DNA of 64,000 bases from Echinochloa phyllopogon. Lineage: Eukaryota > Streptophyta > Magnoliopsida > Poales > Poaceae. Below the pieces are notes generated by a model. It was not told where the DNA came from and did no database searches. It saw only the letters and a list, made by a program, of their open reading frames with translations. A program made the translations under genes and the position numbers. Where the stretch lies: assembly GCA_033239725.1 (NCBI GenBank), contig BTCW01000012.1:17898001-17962000 (forward strand), read 5' to 3'. Below, piece after piece: positions 53,191-64,000 of this stretch; the first letter of the stretch is position 1, and every line of letters starts with the position of its first letter.

Positions 53191-54527
53191 GATGGACAAT
53201 AAGAAGCTTCAAAGGAGACAATTACTGCTGCTGCGGCATATGTAGCTTCATGTATGGTTGCATTGCTTGTTACATCTAGACTACTGAGAAATAAGAGGCA
53301 ACGTATTACTTATGGACCGATGGAGGAGAGGGATAAGTCTAGGATTGAGTACCTTAATACCAGAATTTATAAGGATGATACAACCTGCATAAAAATGATA
53401 AGGCTTAAGAGGGCTCCTTTTTTTCCGCTTGTGCCAAGTTTTGAGGGAACGCTCTGTTGCGTGACACTAATCATGTATGCATCGAGGAGCAAGTTGCCAT
53501 GTTCCTTAATACAATTGGCCACAACCTACGGAATAGGTTAGTTGGTACTAATTTCAATAGGTCACGTGAAACTGTGAGCCGGTATTTTGGATTAGTCCTC
53601 CATGCCATAGGTGAGCTGCGCAATGATCTTATTCGACCACCTTCATTGGAGACCCCAGCCAAAATTTCAGGGAACCCAAGATGGGATCCATACTTGTATG
53701 ACAAATGAAAAGCCGTAGCTTAGAGATATGGGTCATAATTTTTGGGTTATGATTATTATTAATTTTTTATGTGCAAAATATGACTGTATTGGTGCCATTG
53801 ATGGAACACACATAAGAGCGTTTGTTAGTAAGTCTATGGAAGCCGCATTTCGTGGTAGAAAGTCATTTCCTACCTAAAATATGATGGCAGCGGTAGATTT
53901 TGACTTGAAATTCACCTATGTGTTGGCTAGTTGGGAGGGGACAACACATGATGTTGTCGTTTTAGCAGATGCACTAGAGCGTGAGAATGGGCTGCCGGTC
54001 CCTGAAGGTAACATAATTGTCCATAGATTTTTATGCCCGTGCCAATTAAATCATGTCCAACTTAATCACTATGTTGGTATTTCATAGGAAAATCCTACCT
54101 AGTTGATGCTGGATATGGAGCCAAACCTGGGTTCATGCCACCGTTCCGTGCTGTACATTACCATTTGAATGAGTGGGAGAACAATCCTGTGCAAAATGCT
54201 GAGTTGTTCAATCTTAGACACTCTTCTCTACGGGTGACAATAGAGCGTGCCTTTGGATCATTGAAGAGGAGGTTCAAAATTCTTGATGATGCAAGCGCAT
54301 TCTTCCCCTTTCCCACTCAAGTTGATATTGCCATAGCTTGCTGCATTCTTCATAATTTGGTTCTTTCTCAAGGGAAAGACCGCTTCATTCTACAAGAGAG
54401 AGACTGGACACCTAACCCTCGAAGGACAACTAGGCAGCAAGCAAACGACCATAGGGTCATGGTTGACAAGAGGCAATTAACTGCAGAAAGAATGTGGGCA
54501 GATCGTCAAAACTACCATGGTCATTAA
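53191..54527 (+). pseudogene. PIF/Harbinger transposase (HARBI1-like, DDE_Tnp_4), broken
   Basis: Blocks in order: MDNKKLQRRQ, YGPMEERDKSRIEYLN, DTNHVCIEEQVAMFLNTIGH, RSRETVSRYFGLVLHAI, then the catalytic core: YDCIGAIDGTHIRAFV (first Asp), WEGTTHDVVVLADALE (second Asp), YLVDAGYG, and TIERAFGSLKRRFKIL (Glu), finishing CCILHNLVLS. An intron with good sites lies at 54008-54087. Lesions: frame changes near 53230 and 53430-53460, no clean splice or open frame across 53708-53785, and a TAA within SFPT*NMMAAVDFD at about 53874. It cannot make active protein. Confidence 0.85.
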
Positions 54528-54673
54528 TAGCATGTCGTTGTATATTGAAATAATGAACTATTTTGTGTTTTGTCAAATTCATGTAGCAAACCATTGTGAT
54601 GTAATATGAATTCTTGTAATGTTGTAATATGAATGCTCGTGCTCATTTCTTGTGTTGCTTTTGCACGTTGTAG

Positions 54674-55770
54674 ATGGACCAAGAGCAACAAGGCGACAAC
54701 TTGCCTGTACATGGTGGAGGTGCAATTCAATGTACAAGTGCTATGTCAAGCTTTATGCTCACCTACCTGTCTCAGCTTGTTGCTAGTGGCACTAAAACAT
54801 CTACTGGATTCAAGCAAGTTCATCTTAATGCCTGTGCAAGGGCATTGAATGAGAACCTGGGTGTTCATGTCACTGGGTCACAGGTTAGCAACCATCTTAG
54901 GAAGTGGAAAAAGATTTATGGAAAGATCCTAAAGTTGAAAAGCTTGAGTGGAGCTAATTGGGATGACGAAAGCTGCACCATATCCCTTGGGCGAGAGCAT
55001 TACATTGGCCATATTCGGGTATGATTCCTTTTTTTTTGCCATATGGCCTTGCTGAAATTGTTCCATGTGATTGCAGTTACTTTGCTGTTTTTTTTGCTAT
55101 AGAAACCTTGTTAAATTTCTGTAATTCTTGCCATATGAATCTTAATACTTTGCTGAAATTTATGCCATGAATGTATTTTGCCTACTAGGACCACCGCGAG
55201 GATGCCAACTATTTGAACACTCCACTTGAGTATTACCATGAGATGGCCACTATCTTTGGCAATAGTTTGGTAACTGGTGCATATGCTAAGGGAGCAAATG
55301 ACCCTCTTGCTACAGAGATGACTCAAACTGAGAATGCACCAAAAGTCACTGAAGATCCTTCACCAACAAATGAATAGTTTGGGACAGGTCCTGATGAGGT
55401 AACAATGTCTAGCAACTATACCGTTGGAAAGTCCTCAGGTACTAGACCCCCTCCATCAAAGAAGCCTAAGGTAACGGCTGAAGACCCTAACATGGCCATG
55501 GTGAGTATGATCAGCCATAGTCTTGAAAATCTTGCGGCTGCAATAACAAATGTGACGAAGGCCATTACTTCAGATGGTGACATTCCTGGGGATCTTTATG
55601 AGGCCATGATGAGTATCCCTGGTTTTGATGCAGCACATCTTGATCACTACTATGCTTATTTGTGTGACCATCCACCACAAGCAAGGGCATTTTACAAGCT
55701 ACCACTATCAAACAAAATGATATGGGTTGCAAGGTACATCAAGGAGCACCTTTCAAATACTGATCTGTAG
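54674..55770 (+). pseudogene. Harbinger-associated Myb/SANT-like DNA-binding protein, one in-frame stop
   Basis: Exon 1 is 54674-55018 (donor GTATGA) and exon 2 is 55189-55770. The N-terminal domain (YLSQLVASGTKTSTGFKQVH, NENLGVHVTGSQVSNHLRKW, KIYGKILKLKSLSGANWDDE) is the Myb/SANT-like domain of PIF/Harbinger partner proteins. The C-terminal part (NMAMVSMISHSLENLAAAIT, LYEAMMSIPGFDAAHLDHYY, FYKLPLSNKMIWVARYIK) is also typical. A TAG at 55375-55377 interrupts exon 2 in frame. In active elements this protein helps the transposase enter the nucleus and bind DNA. Confidence 0.8.
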
Positions 55771-56309
55771 GTGGTGATCTAAATCTTTTGCTGGCCACTA
55801 GAACTGCAACTATGGTGGTTTATGATCTATGTTGTACCGAAGCATGAACTGAAGGTGTTCTGGTACTTGTTGGCGTTGTAATAGTCCTGATATTTTGCTA
55901 ACCACGGGAACTAAATGGTGGTTTATGGTATGTATATAGTCTAGTCCTAATATTTTGCTAACCACATTATGGTGGTTATGATCTGTATATTGTCAGTACT
56001 TGATAGCTCAGTGTTGGGCATAACCATGCTTTTGTACATCCACCAAACTCTTTAGGTTGTGATAATTGAGTGAAGAATGGTTCTCTCTATCTATTTTGAG
56101 CATGCTTTATTTGCAATTTTTTATAAAATGTATTGCACGTGATGAAAGTGATACTATGGCCTATGGCTTTTTGTCCAGCACATGGTCGACAAGATTTTTT
56201 GCAGTAATTATACTTAAATGAGAATTTTCAAAAAAAATATACTTAAATAAGTCAGGAATATCTAAAGTTCATATTGCGCGGAAATACATAAGCATAGCAT
56301 GAACACAAG
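55771..56309. other. 3' part of the Harbinger remnant, non-coding
   Basis: 3' untranslated-like AT-rich sequence with a local repeat (TTTTGCTAACCAC near 55893 and 55953; TGGTGGTTTATG near 55812 and 55916). No gene. Confidence 0.5.
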
Positions 56310-56525
56310 AAATGAGGTAAAGTTACCACCTATTGGGAGAAGGTTACCATAGTCGAATCCATTCATCCAACCAAACATGAACATGTACCATCCCGCACGA
56401 TTTCATACAAACAATCAAACAAAATCATGTATCATCCCATACAAATAACCAAACACCCTACTTGTACCATCTCATTCAGGATCATTCCATCCAGATGAAC
56501 CATCCTATACATGTTGAACTTGGTT

Positions 56526-57334
56526 CAAGCCTAAGCTGCTTTCGTGGCTTCCGGAAGCTACGTAGGACTGCCGCTGTTATCCAGGCCCAGAATGGAAAAG
56601 CGTATTCTGTTTGCTCATTGGCCCATCTAAAAAATAGTTTGGCCAGGCCCAGAATGTATTGAGTTTTCCGTAGGCCTTCGGCCCATAAGACGAGAGAATT
56701 ATTCTGCGTTCTACCATACCGTCCGTTGTTTTGGTCTTTTTTTATAGACTTCCTTTTTTCATTGTTAATTTCAGCCTTAATAACTTTGCTCTTGTTTTAG
56801 CTCCGTGTTATTTAGCAACTTCAATCTCAACTCGTTATGTTCTACCATTTCTGGACATGGAATCCCTTTCGATTTGACGTTGCAAAATGAGCACGGAGAG
56901 ACATGCGTCGTTATCGTAATTGGTAAAATATTGGGGTGGACGCACGGTTCAGCTCTCAGCACCCTACAAGTCTCCGATTAGCAACCTCTACGGTCAATCC
57001 GCTCGGATTTTTTTTGACACGGAATCCGCTCCGCTCGGAATTGGTAAAAATATTGGGGGTGGACGGGGGCTGTTGAGCGGCATCCATGCAGTGGTTGGGA
57101 TGCGGTCGCTGCCTCCCCCCCCCCCCCCCCCCCCCCCCCCCCGGCACGTCCGCCCAACGCTTCTCACCTTCCGTCGCCTTCCCTCTCACGGCGCCCCACC
57201 CGCCAGTCACAGCTACCGCCCGGCTGCGCCCACCTATATATCTATCGCACAGCGAGGCCACCTCTCTGTCACGTGATCTCGCCGCCGGCGCCGTGCGCGC
57301 ACGATCGACGCTTCGCGTACACAGTAGCGCGCCG
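56526..57334 (+). promoter_or_regulatory. 5' flank of the WRKY gene, with local duplication and poly(C) tract
   Basis: A TATA box is likely at CTATATATCTA (57234-57244), about 95 bp before the ATG. A run of 28 C (57115-57142) lies upstream of it. A short duplicated block, AATTGGTAAAATATTGGGG(T)GGAC, occurs at about 56917-56941 and 57039-57063. Further upstream no gene is recognised. Confidence 0.6.
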
Positions 57335-58149
57335 ATGGAAGACTCGCTCCATGGAGGCAGCCAGCAACCGAATCCACCACAGCTTACTGCTAGGTACCTC
57401 AGCTCGCCGGTGCCGCCGCAGCAGCAGGCGTGCACCACCAGTAATGCTACGGCTCCGGCGGGCATTCTGGGGGCGCTGAGCTGCCCGCCGGCCGCGGTGG
57501 ACTGGGCGTCGCTGCTTCTCCCGCACGCAGCGACGCCGGGGTCTTTGCTGACGGTGGAGGGCGGGGGTGAAGTTGATGAGAGCGGCGGCGGCGCTGTAGC
57601 GGTGGCCGGGAGCAGTGGTAGTAGCGGCACGGCAGGTGACGACGCCCACGACAAGGCGACAAAAGGTGGGAAGGGCGGCGGGAGGGGGAAGAAGAAGGCG
57701 AGCCGGCCGCGGTTCGCGTTCCAGACGCGCAGCGAGAACGACATCCTCGACGACGGCTACCGCTGGAGGAAGTACGGCCAGAAGGCCGTCAAGAACAGCG
57801 CGTACCCCAGGTTTCCATCATTCGTCGTCGTCTAGCTAGTGATTTTTTTAATTAGCTTTCGATCTGTAACAGCTCGTTAATTGTAGGGGTTAGTGATGTT
57901 CTCTCGATCGATCAAATTGGCTAATTTGTTTTGGCGAATGCATGCAGGAGCTACTACCGGTGCACGCACCACACGTGCAACGTGAAGAAGCAGGTGCAGC
58001 GGCTGGCCAAGGACACGACCATCGTGGTGACCACGTACGAGGGCGTGCACAACCACCCGTGCGAGAAGCTCATGGAGGCCCTCAGCCCCATCCTCAAGCA
58101 GCTCCAGCTCCTCTCGCAGCTCCAGTGTACCGCTAATCAACTCATCTGA
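57335..58149 (+). CDS. WRKY transcription factor, group IIc type, 225 aa
   Basis: Two exons, 57335-57810 and 57948-58149 (TGA 58147-58149), joined within the Arg codon of YPR-SYYRC, the position of the conserved WRKY intron. One WRKY domain: RFAFQTRSENDILDDGYRWR, invariant WRKYGQK at residues 144-150, and a C2H2 zinc finger C164, C169, H193, H195 (C-X4-C-X23-H-X-H), which define group II. The sequence after WRKYGQK (AVKNSAYPRSYYRCTHHTCN) is group IIc style. A basic run (GKKKASRPR) just before it may be a nuclear signal. It would bind W-boxes (TTGACC/T) and regulate stress or developmental genes. The N-terminus is low complexity; the start is the only suitable ATG after an upstream TATA box. 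Confidence 0.95.
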
Positions 58150-58557
58150 TCGATTGAGCGAGTATATCCATCTGACACAGACAGCGTGCTCAGCGTGAAC
58201 TAATGCATACTATCACTGCCCAAACTGTACAAATTAAATTGCAACATACTCTGTAGATCGGGAACGGGAAGAGAAGGAATAAGGCTGTCCTACCTCCCAA
58301 ATACACAGTTATTACGTTGCTGATCTTATGTAGGAGTATATATATAGATGCTCTATATACGTGTTAATTTCGTGCATATACGAATGTGTGTATGTAGGTA
58401 CTGATACCTGTGTTGTAATAAACTTACTAAAGAAATGAATGCGCTAAACTGATGATTGGAAATTTTCTACCTTGTAATTAAGCTCGAATTTTCTTGTGGA
58501 GTCAATCAATAATCTCTTAGATTTTATTGTAAGCACTATTTTTCACCTTTACATATA
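58150..58557. other. 3' flank of the WRKY gene
   Basis: AT-rich 3' untranslated region and spacer; AATAAA-like TGTAATAAACTTAC (about 58413) is a possible polyadenylation region. Nothing else seen. Confidence 0.5.
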
Positions 58558-58794
58558 CTCCCTCAATCTATGTTTGTAAGGCATGGTTTAACTTGGCACA
58601 GTCTTCTAAGTTATATTTTAACTATTTATTTGTCTTATATTATATTATTTATGGTTATAAATTTATAATCATTGAAGAGTATATTTGATTACAAATTTAC
58701 CTATATCAAGTTTGTATTATAAAAGTTACAATCAAAGATTGTAAAGTTTAAATCTTGATATTCATGCGTGCTTTATAAAGATAGAGGGAGGGAG
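58558..58794. mobile_element. Stowaway MITE downstream of the WRKY gene
   Basis: CTCCCTCAATCTATGTTTGT at the left; ATAAAGATAGAGGGAGGGAG at the right; TA at 58556-58557 and 58795-58796. Confidence 0.85.
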
Positions 58795-58796
58795 TA

Positions 58797-60721
58797 CTTG
58801 TTACGAAACACTGTATATTATTGGGGGTTGTTACGGTGCTTGGCCGGAACCGCCAAGGGAATATTTTTCAGCACTTGATTAAAAAGGGATTAGTCAATTG
58901 TAATTAAGGGCACTTTTGTCATTGCGGTCTAAATTCATGACCGATCAAAAAAAGAGCTCGGTCTTTCCCACCGCCGCCGACTGAGCGCTTCCGAGAACCC
59001 CGATCCAGCAAGCGCTTGATGGCCAGGGAATTGCCGCGGCGGATTCTCGCCGGCCGGGCCATAGCGCTCTACGGCTTTGCGCCCTGTGCCTTGCCGTGGG
59101 AGGGGATCGACGGCCAGGTGCCCTCTGCCTAGGGTGTCATTCGTGTCAATCGCACCGCAGCCGACGGCCGTCCCCCGTCCACCCATCCGACGATTCCCCG
59201 GCAGTCCTTCCCCCGTATTCATCGAAGGACACCTCGTCGGCACATTGGAATTCCCCGATAGCCTTCCCAGGAACCCGGCGCCGGGCACGGGCTCGCATGA
59301 GCATCACCGCGGAGGCTCGGCTCGTCGACAAGGCTTCGTTGGGGCGGGGGCTGACCGGTGACCCACTCGAAGAACCCAGAAATGGAGGAGCGTCGTGCAG
59401 GATCCGCGCCGCCGTACGGAGGCCGCGCCGCCGGCGTCATGAACTCACAAACTAATTAATTGGCCAATGTGGATCAGCCGATGATATCGTGCATGATTCA
59501 AATAATACTAATGCGAAAGGACTTAACTACCCTTCCAATTAATTTCAGATCTGGTTCTTAGTCTACAATTTTGGTTCCTTGTATTCGGTTCCTTTCATTT
59601 TTAACCATTGGATTTATAGCGATAAACGGCTCCTAAAATTTCCAAGTACTGTAAAAACCCTCTATATTATTTGGATTGTTTGGTGCGTACGCACGTGAAC
59701 GGTGATTCGGTGAACACACTTGCTCCTTAATAATTACTCCTTAGTAGTGAGCATGTATGTTGTATATATAGGGGGCTGTTATACACTGCCTAGGGCAAAC
59801 GGAGGTACGCCAACCCCTCTTAAAAGCAACTCCTTGCCACCCTCCATTTTCTCTATTATTGGTGAGTGCCTCTCTGATGAGTCCCAATCCTCTTCTACCG
59901 TGTTAGCTCTATCGTGCTTAACCATGTCCCTCCTTCTTCCTCCTTTCGTCTCTGGTGGTGTCCTCATCGCTAGAGCCGTCCCATCACTCTACTTCTTTTG
60001 CTAGCTAGTTTTCCATGACACCTTAACGCTCTACCCACTATACCTATCTGTTGCTATCACGGCATGAGGGTGCCCTTATTAGACATGCAGCTCGTGAAGC
60101 CAAATGTGGCAATGCTGTGTTTTTTATGTTGCACTAAATCTGAATTTGGAAATTATTGGAGAATATGCTCCAATTTCTCTAGTGTACTCCTCCCAAGGCC
60201 CAAAGTGCATACGGCTAGACTCATGCATACATGAAACTGATCCTGAAGAAAGTCAAACTATTTGGATGTTTCGTCTAGTCATTTTAAATCACTGATTTGG
60301 AATGTTTAAACTACTTATTTCAGTTGTTGCGGTTTATAAATATTTTTTCTTGATGTTGCAGTGGCTAATTAGAAATGTTTCATCTGTTTTTCTCAGTTGT
60401 TGCAATAGTCGGTACAGAATGTTTCATCTATTTATTTTGGAATCTACATGTTACCATGTTTCATCTTGTTGCACCAACCTAATTGACATGTTTCATGTTT
60501 TCTTTTTCTTAGAACTTTTCGGCTGTTGCTATCGAGTCTCGATTTGCAAACAATATGTAACATGTTTCTAGGTTCTAGCAATTTTGATGCGGGAGAAGTA
60601 GCTCGGGGGAGGCAGGTGCCATCTCTGAAATCTGGATGCATGATGAGATAGAGCAAAACTTGCAGAATGTTTCATGCAACGTAAGCCGATATTTTGGTGG
60701 GATTTTTTTCCAGTTTACATC
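58797..60721. other. Intergenic, mostly unassigned
   Basis: A GC-rich patch (58950-59450) has open frames on both strands but no recognisable protein; it may be a captured gene fragment. 59760-60010 has overlapping open frames on both strands, again unrecognised. 60290-60570 holds degenerate repeats of TTTCATCTGTTT/TTGTTGCA-type phrases. No RNA gene seen. Confidence 0.4.
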
Positions 60722-60930
60722 GGTCCTGTTTGAAAACGATTATTAATCCGCTTATCTATAAAAAATAATAAAAAATTCCATCAAATGTACTGCTTATTTT
60801 CACTTATTCTTGCTTACATGGTAAGCCGCTTCAGAGATTATACTACAGAAAGTGAAAAGCGACAAGAAAAAAAATCTTAGCTTATCTAATAATCTAAGCA
60901 TGGTTGAGAGAAGCCTTGCTAAACAGGACC
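60722..60930. mobile_element. MITE with GGTCCTGTTT ends
   Basis: Inverted ends GGTCCTGTTTG and TAAACAGGACC, with possible 3-bp duplication ATC (60719-60721 and 60931-60933). Subterminal TTATTAATCCGCTTATC and CTTATCTAATAATC are inverse to each other. Non-coding. Confidence 0.7.
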
Positions 60931-60956
60931 ATCGTGTGCGGGCGCTAGCAGCCTAA

Positions 60957-61325
60957 GGGAGTGATTGGTTGCCTGCACATGAGGCCATTCAGGCTCGCCG
61001 CATGCAGTATAGCCTTCATTGTTTGTCTGCAACAGCTATTGGCCCTGGCCCTGTAGATGCAAAAGTGCTCCCCTAGCCTGACTCTTATGGTACAGAAATT
61101 TTGCTCGTTTCTGTGGAGCCAGGCTCGCGCGGTGCGAGCGATGAGCTCTCATGCAGGCACGCAGGTAAAAAATGACATTGACCCTCATCGCAACCGATCA
61201 ATGTCTCTGTCCGACCTCGTCGGATGCAAACGGCAACCGCGTGCCGCTGCACCCGGTCGGCCTGGCCACCGTGAGCCTGGATGCCTGATACCAGCCAGGC
61301 TCGGAGAAGTGAACCAATCACGCCC
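60957..61325. mobile_element. MITE with GTGATTGGTT ends
   Basis: Ends GGGAGTGATTGGTTGCC and AACCAATCACGCCC are inverted. The interior has several CAGGCTCG/AGCCTGG motifs in both orientations, as in the element in F-box copy B, so the two may be related. Target duplication not certain. Confidence 0.6.
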
Positions 61326-62056
61326 GATGTGTCCGGGTGCTAGCAGCGCCCTACAGTAAATGCATTTCAGCGCGCTGCAGACTAGTGAGTGAATCGTGTG
61401 ATTGTAACTTTGGGCCGTATGCAGGACATGATGGGGGCAACGTGCGTGTGGCCGGCGAAGGCCCTTGGTTCGGCCCACTTTCATCTTTCGTTGATGGGCT
61501 ACAGAATAAGCTAGAGCAACAATTGCAGCAATACGGCCCACTCGAAGGCTGAAGCCTACTACACACTACGGAGTACACAGTTGCGAAGAGCGACGGAAGA
61601 GCTGTGTGCGCCACCCGCCGCCGTCCTCGCCGTCGAGCCCTCGGCTGAGACCTTGCCGCCGCCGCCGCCGGGTATAACCCTCCAGGAAGGTAATCTTCAA
61701 CCTTTTCTACTTCCCTCCGTTTTTCTCTCAGCGTGGGATTAGCGTCAGCGTGAGGGTTTTAGGCACGGGATTGGGATCCTTCGCGAATTAGACAGCACCG
61801 ATTTCCCTCTCCCACGGTCGAAATCTCACCGCCCGATCCTACCCGCCGCCGTCGCCTGGTCGCTGCCCGGCGACTCTAAGCTCCAGCACCTGCCAGCGGC
61901 AAATCGGGGGGCGAGCTGGCGGCTGACGGCGCGTTAGCTGCGGCCGGCAGTGAGTTTCTTCACTCTCCCGTACGCCCTTTTTCTTTCCGTCCCCTCTCAC
62001 GCTGTTAATTTTTCTAGGATTTATTTCTTCTCCTTCTTTTTCGGATCCGCAAGTAG
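61326..62056 (+). promoter_or_regulatory. Possible promoter and 5' leader of a gene reading to the right
   Basis: GC-rich leader-like sequence with CCGCCGCCGCCGCCG ends at AGGAAG|GTAATC (donor at 61690), and an acceptor TTTTCTAG at 62010-62017 is followed by sequence leading to an ATG at 62057. This is a common arrangement for a plant leader intron. No transcript evidence. Confidence 0.35.
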
Positions 62057-62122
62057 ATGGCAGAACCACAGCAACACATTCAAGCAGCTACCGCTAGTGC
62101 GACTCAACCGTTGCAATGTTAG
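62057..62122 (+). CDS. Possible first coding exon of an unrecognised gene
   Basis: From ATG at 62057 the frame reads MAEPQQHIQAATASATQPLQ and would stop at TAG 62120-62122 unless spliced at the GT in CAATGTTAGG. A leader intron (61690-62017) precedes it. No continuation exon was recognised to the right before the window ends, so the gene, if real, cannot be named. Low confidence. Confidence 0.2.
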   Translation: MAEPQQHIQAATASATQPLQC

Positions 62123-64000
62123 GTGTTGGTTCTCTGAAATTTTCTGAAAATTGCAAAAGAGCAAAAAGGCTATATTGCAAGCTCATTTATAGTTTCTGCT
62201 AGGCTGCTACTTGCCTTATAATTTTAATGTGCCTGATTATTCCTTTTTTTATAAAAAATACCAGCATATCTTTTTTTTAGAAAAATGGCATATCCATGCA
62301 TTTGTATCTGCAGATACTTATACGCATATCTTACATAGCTTTGAATGATCATTCATGTGCATAATGTATTCTTTGTTTATTGCAACTGCCAAATCAATAT
62401 GTTTTCAAATTGCCATGACCAAAGCCTAGTCAGTATGGATACACATCAACAGAGAAGGCACAGAAAAGTTATGGATCCACCTCAATTGAGAAGGGGGGGA
62501 AAATCCACTTTACTCCTAGAGTATTGTGAGAGTACCGTTAGCCCCTTATAGTATTTTTTTTACTGAATCCCCTAATCTTGTAATACGAGCTCACATAATC
62601 CTCTGTACCAGTTTCTGAGTGGTTCTGATGATGTGGAAGTAGTATTTCTATGTGTGCTACCACATCATTCCGTCCCCAACGTCCTTCTTTTGCACGGTAT
62701 GAAATGGTTGAAGCAATGATAGTATGAATTGGTGAAAGCATCAGTGGTAGGAATTGGTGGAAGCACTGTAGTTTGAAGAGCTGAAACATTTGGTTCTTAA
62801 AACTGCTTCTGTGATCTGTGAATCATTCCATGCTAACAATTACTGGAAATTTGTTGATGTTGTTGGTCAGATTAATGCAAGGTGCAAATAGTGGGTGGGC
62901 GGTTTGACACTAGGATACAGCTTATGTTGCCGATATCGCTGTAACGTGCGTTATTGCAACATTTAGCAGCGCTAAAACGCGTAGCAATGGTAGATAGCGC
63001 AACTACCTGGGTCGACGTTCACAGGTCGAAATCGAAGTCCAGACACTTTCGAGCACACGTTCGGCCCATGTTTTGAGTCCATCAATGCCTAAAAGAGCAG
63101 CCGGGTGATGTACAAATTAGAAACCCTACCTCTCGCCGTTCACGAGTCACTGGCCAACCATTTGGCGGCGGCTGCTACTGCTTTTGCTGCTTCGTCTGAG
63201 CGTGGTGGCTGCGTCACCTGGTCCTAGGACCTGCAACAGCCTGCCTCCTGCACTTGAGGTTAGTGGATCAACTGAGGCTGTGGCCAGCTGCTGGATCAGC
63301 TGAGGCTGCAGTGTGACCGTGCGAGGAGCAGATTTAGGCAATTACTAGTCGCCTATTATCTTACTCCTCTAATTCCTGGTGTCCTGCTTCCTTTGATTTT
63401 GCGACTTCATGTGAAATCTGTTTGTTTCATCATTTTGTAAGTGATTATTGATTGCTAACTTGGTGATCTGATTCCCTTTTGTGAATGTACTGACTACTGA
63501 GTACTACAACTTGTGAACTATTATGGTCTTATTTTCTTGAAGAAATGCTATGGTCTTATAGAATATCTGCTGAAAACTGTCCACTCATGTTTGGCCATAT
63601 ATGCTTTTTTTTGGCAAAACGCTAAATGGGTTAGCGCCCATAGCATTTTTGCGGGGCCTCCGCTAACTTCCATAGCCAGCAAACCTTGGATTGATGTGAT
63701 ATGTGAGCGCAAATTGTATGTAGTGGCCAACACTTGTTTTGCCTTGGACATCAGATTTTACACTTCAGATCATATGTATTTGGTTTTCAAGATTTGAGTT
63801 CGTGGTACAGTTTACCTTTCAAATAGCTAAATCTATGTATAATCTAATTTACGTGCTGTGTTTGCACTTAGCTTTAAATTAGTTAGTTTTTTTTTCTTTT
63901 GTGATGGATTATTTAGGTAGTGTTGGCACTGTTTATAATTGGGCTGACCATTAAAGAGCTCTTGTTCCGGTGAAGGATATTTTAGAAACTTCATAAGTAA
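62123..64000. other. Unassigned sequence to window end
   Basis: Low-complexity and AT-rich with a GC-richer interval at 63090-63330. No recognisable protein, RNA gene or complete repeat. Confidence 0.4.

Larger units (their letters stand above)
52616..56525 (+). mobile_element. PIF/Harbinger element remnant with both genes
   Basis: Contains a broken HARBI1-type transposase gene and a Myb/SANT-like gene, both on the plus strand, the usual two-gene content of PIF/Harbinger elements. The right end (56310-56525) matches the right end of the adjacent small element but lacks the last ~20 bp (AACCAAACACC). The left end appears to have been lost at the junction with the small element. Confidence 0.75.

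Noticed and set aside
1..64000. CRISPR arrays, bacterial operons, tRNA genes, organellar inserts
   Set aside because: No regularly spaced short repeats, no bacterial-type gene packing, no cloverleaf with an intact T-arm, and no recognisable plastid or mitochondrial gene was found by reading.

Overview
The window is nuclear DNA from a grass, most likely a panicoid (sorghum, millet or maize relatives). Pointers are intron-rich plant genes, GC-rich first exons, CACTA elements with TTTGCCGAGTG subterminal repeats, Stowaway-type MITEs, and a 16-kb Tat-lineage Ty3/gypsy retrotransposon. The species cannot be fixed by reading alone. All boundaries below come from reading splice sites, frames, terminal repeats and target-site duplications (TSDs) by eye.

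Layout. 1-4104: the 3' part of a CACTA transposon, with an internally deleted tnp2 gene, a second multi-exon transposon gene, the subterminal repeat array and the 3' terminus. 4105-10867: a graveyard of minus-strand F-box gene pieces, split by a long inverted repeat, a solo LTR with perfect TSD and a terminal-inverted-repeat element. 11439-16476 (minus): an apparently intact six-exon STICHEL-like gene (DNA polymerase III gamma/tau-type AAA protein, 1109 aa). 16803-20990: a dense cluster of short MITEs. 21012-37500: a nested stack. A Stowaway MITE was entered by the Tat-type retrotransposon (21258-37229, TSD AGTAC), which was itself entered by a 710-bp TRIM (25033-25742, TSD GGCCT); a second Stowaway MITE abuts the first. 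The retrotransposon carries gag, pol with two RNase H domains, and an antisense multi-exon gene before its 3' LTR. Gag, pol and the antisense gene are all broken.

37503-58149 is the gene-rich part. It holds a ubiquitin-domain-containing (UBTD-like) gene (minus, 39667-41890), a divergent ERD2/KDEL-receptor gene (plus, 42664-45216), a LIKE-COV (DUF502) gene directly downstream (plus, to 48508) whose first exon has no visible ATG, a putative snoRNA locus (49100-50120) with two box C/D candidates, broken PIF/Harbinger elements (51787-56525), and a WRKY group IIc transcription factor (57335-58149). 58150-64000 is mostly MITEs and unassigned sequence, with a possible 5' end of a gene near 61560-62122.

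The host genes serve unrelated housekeeping and developmental roles: trichome/cytoskeletal development (STICHEL family), ER retrieval (ERD2), a membrane protein of the COV family, rRNA modification (snoRNAs) and transcription (WRKY). The transposons show relative order by nesting: MITE before gypsy element before TRIM.
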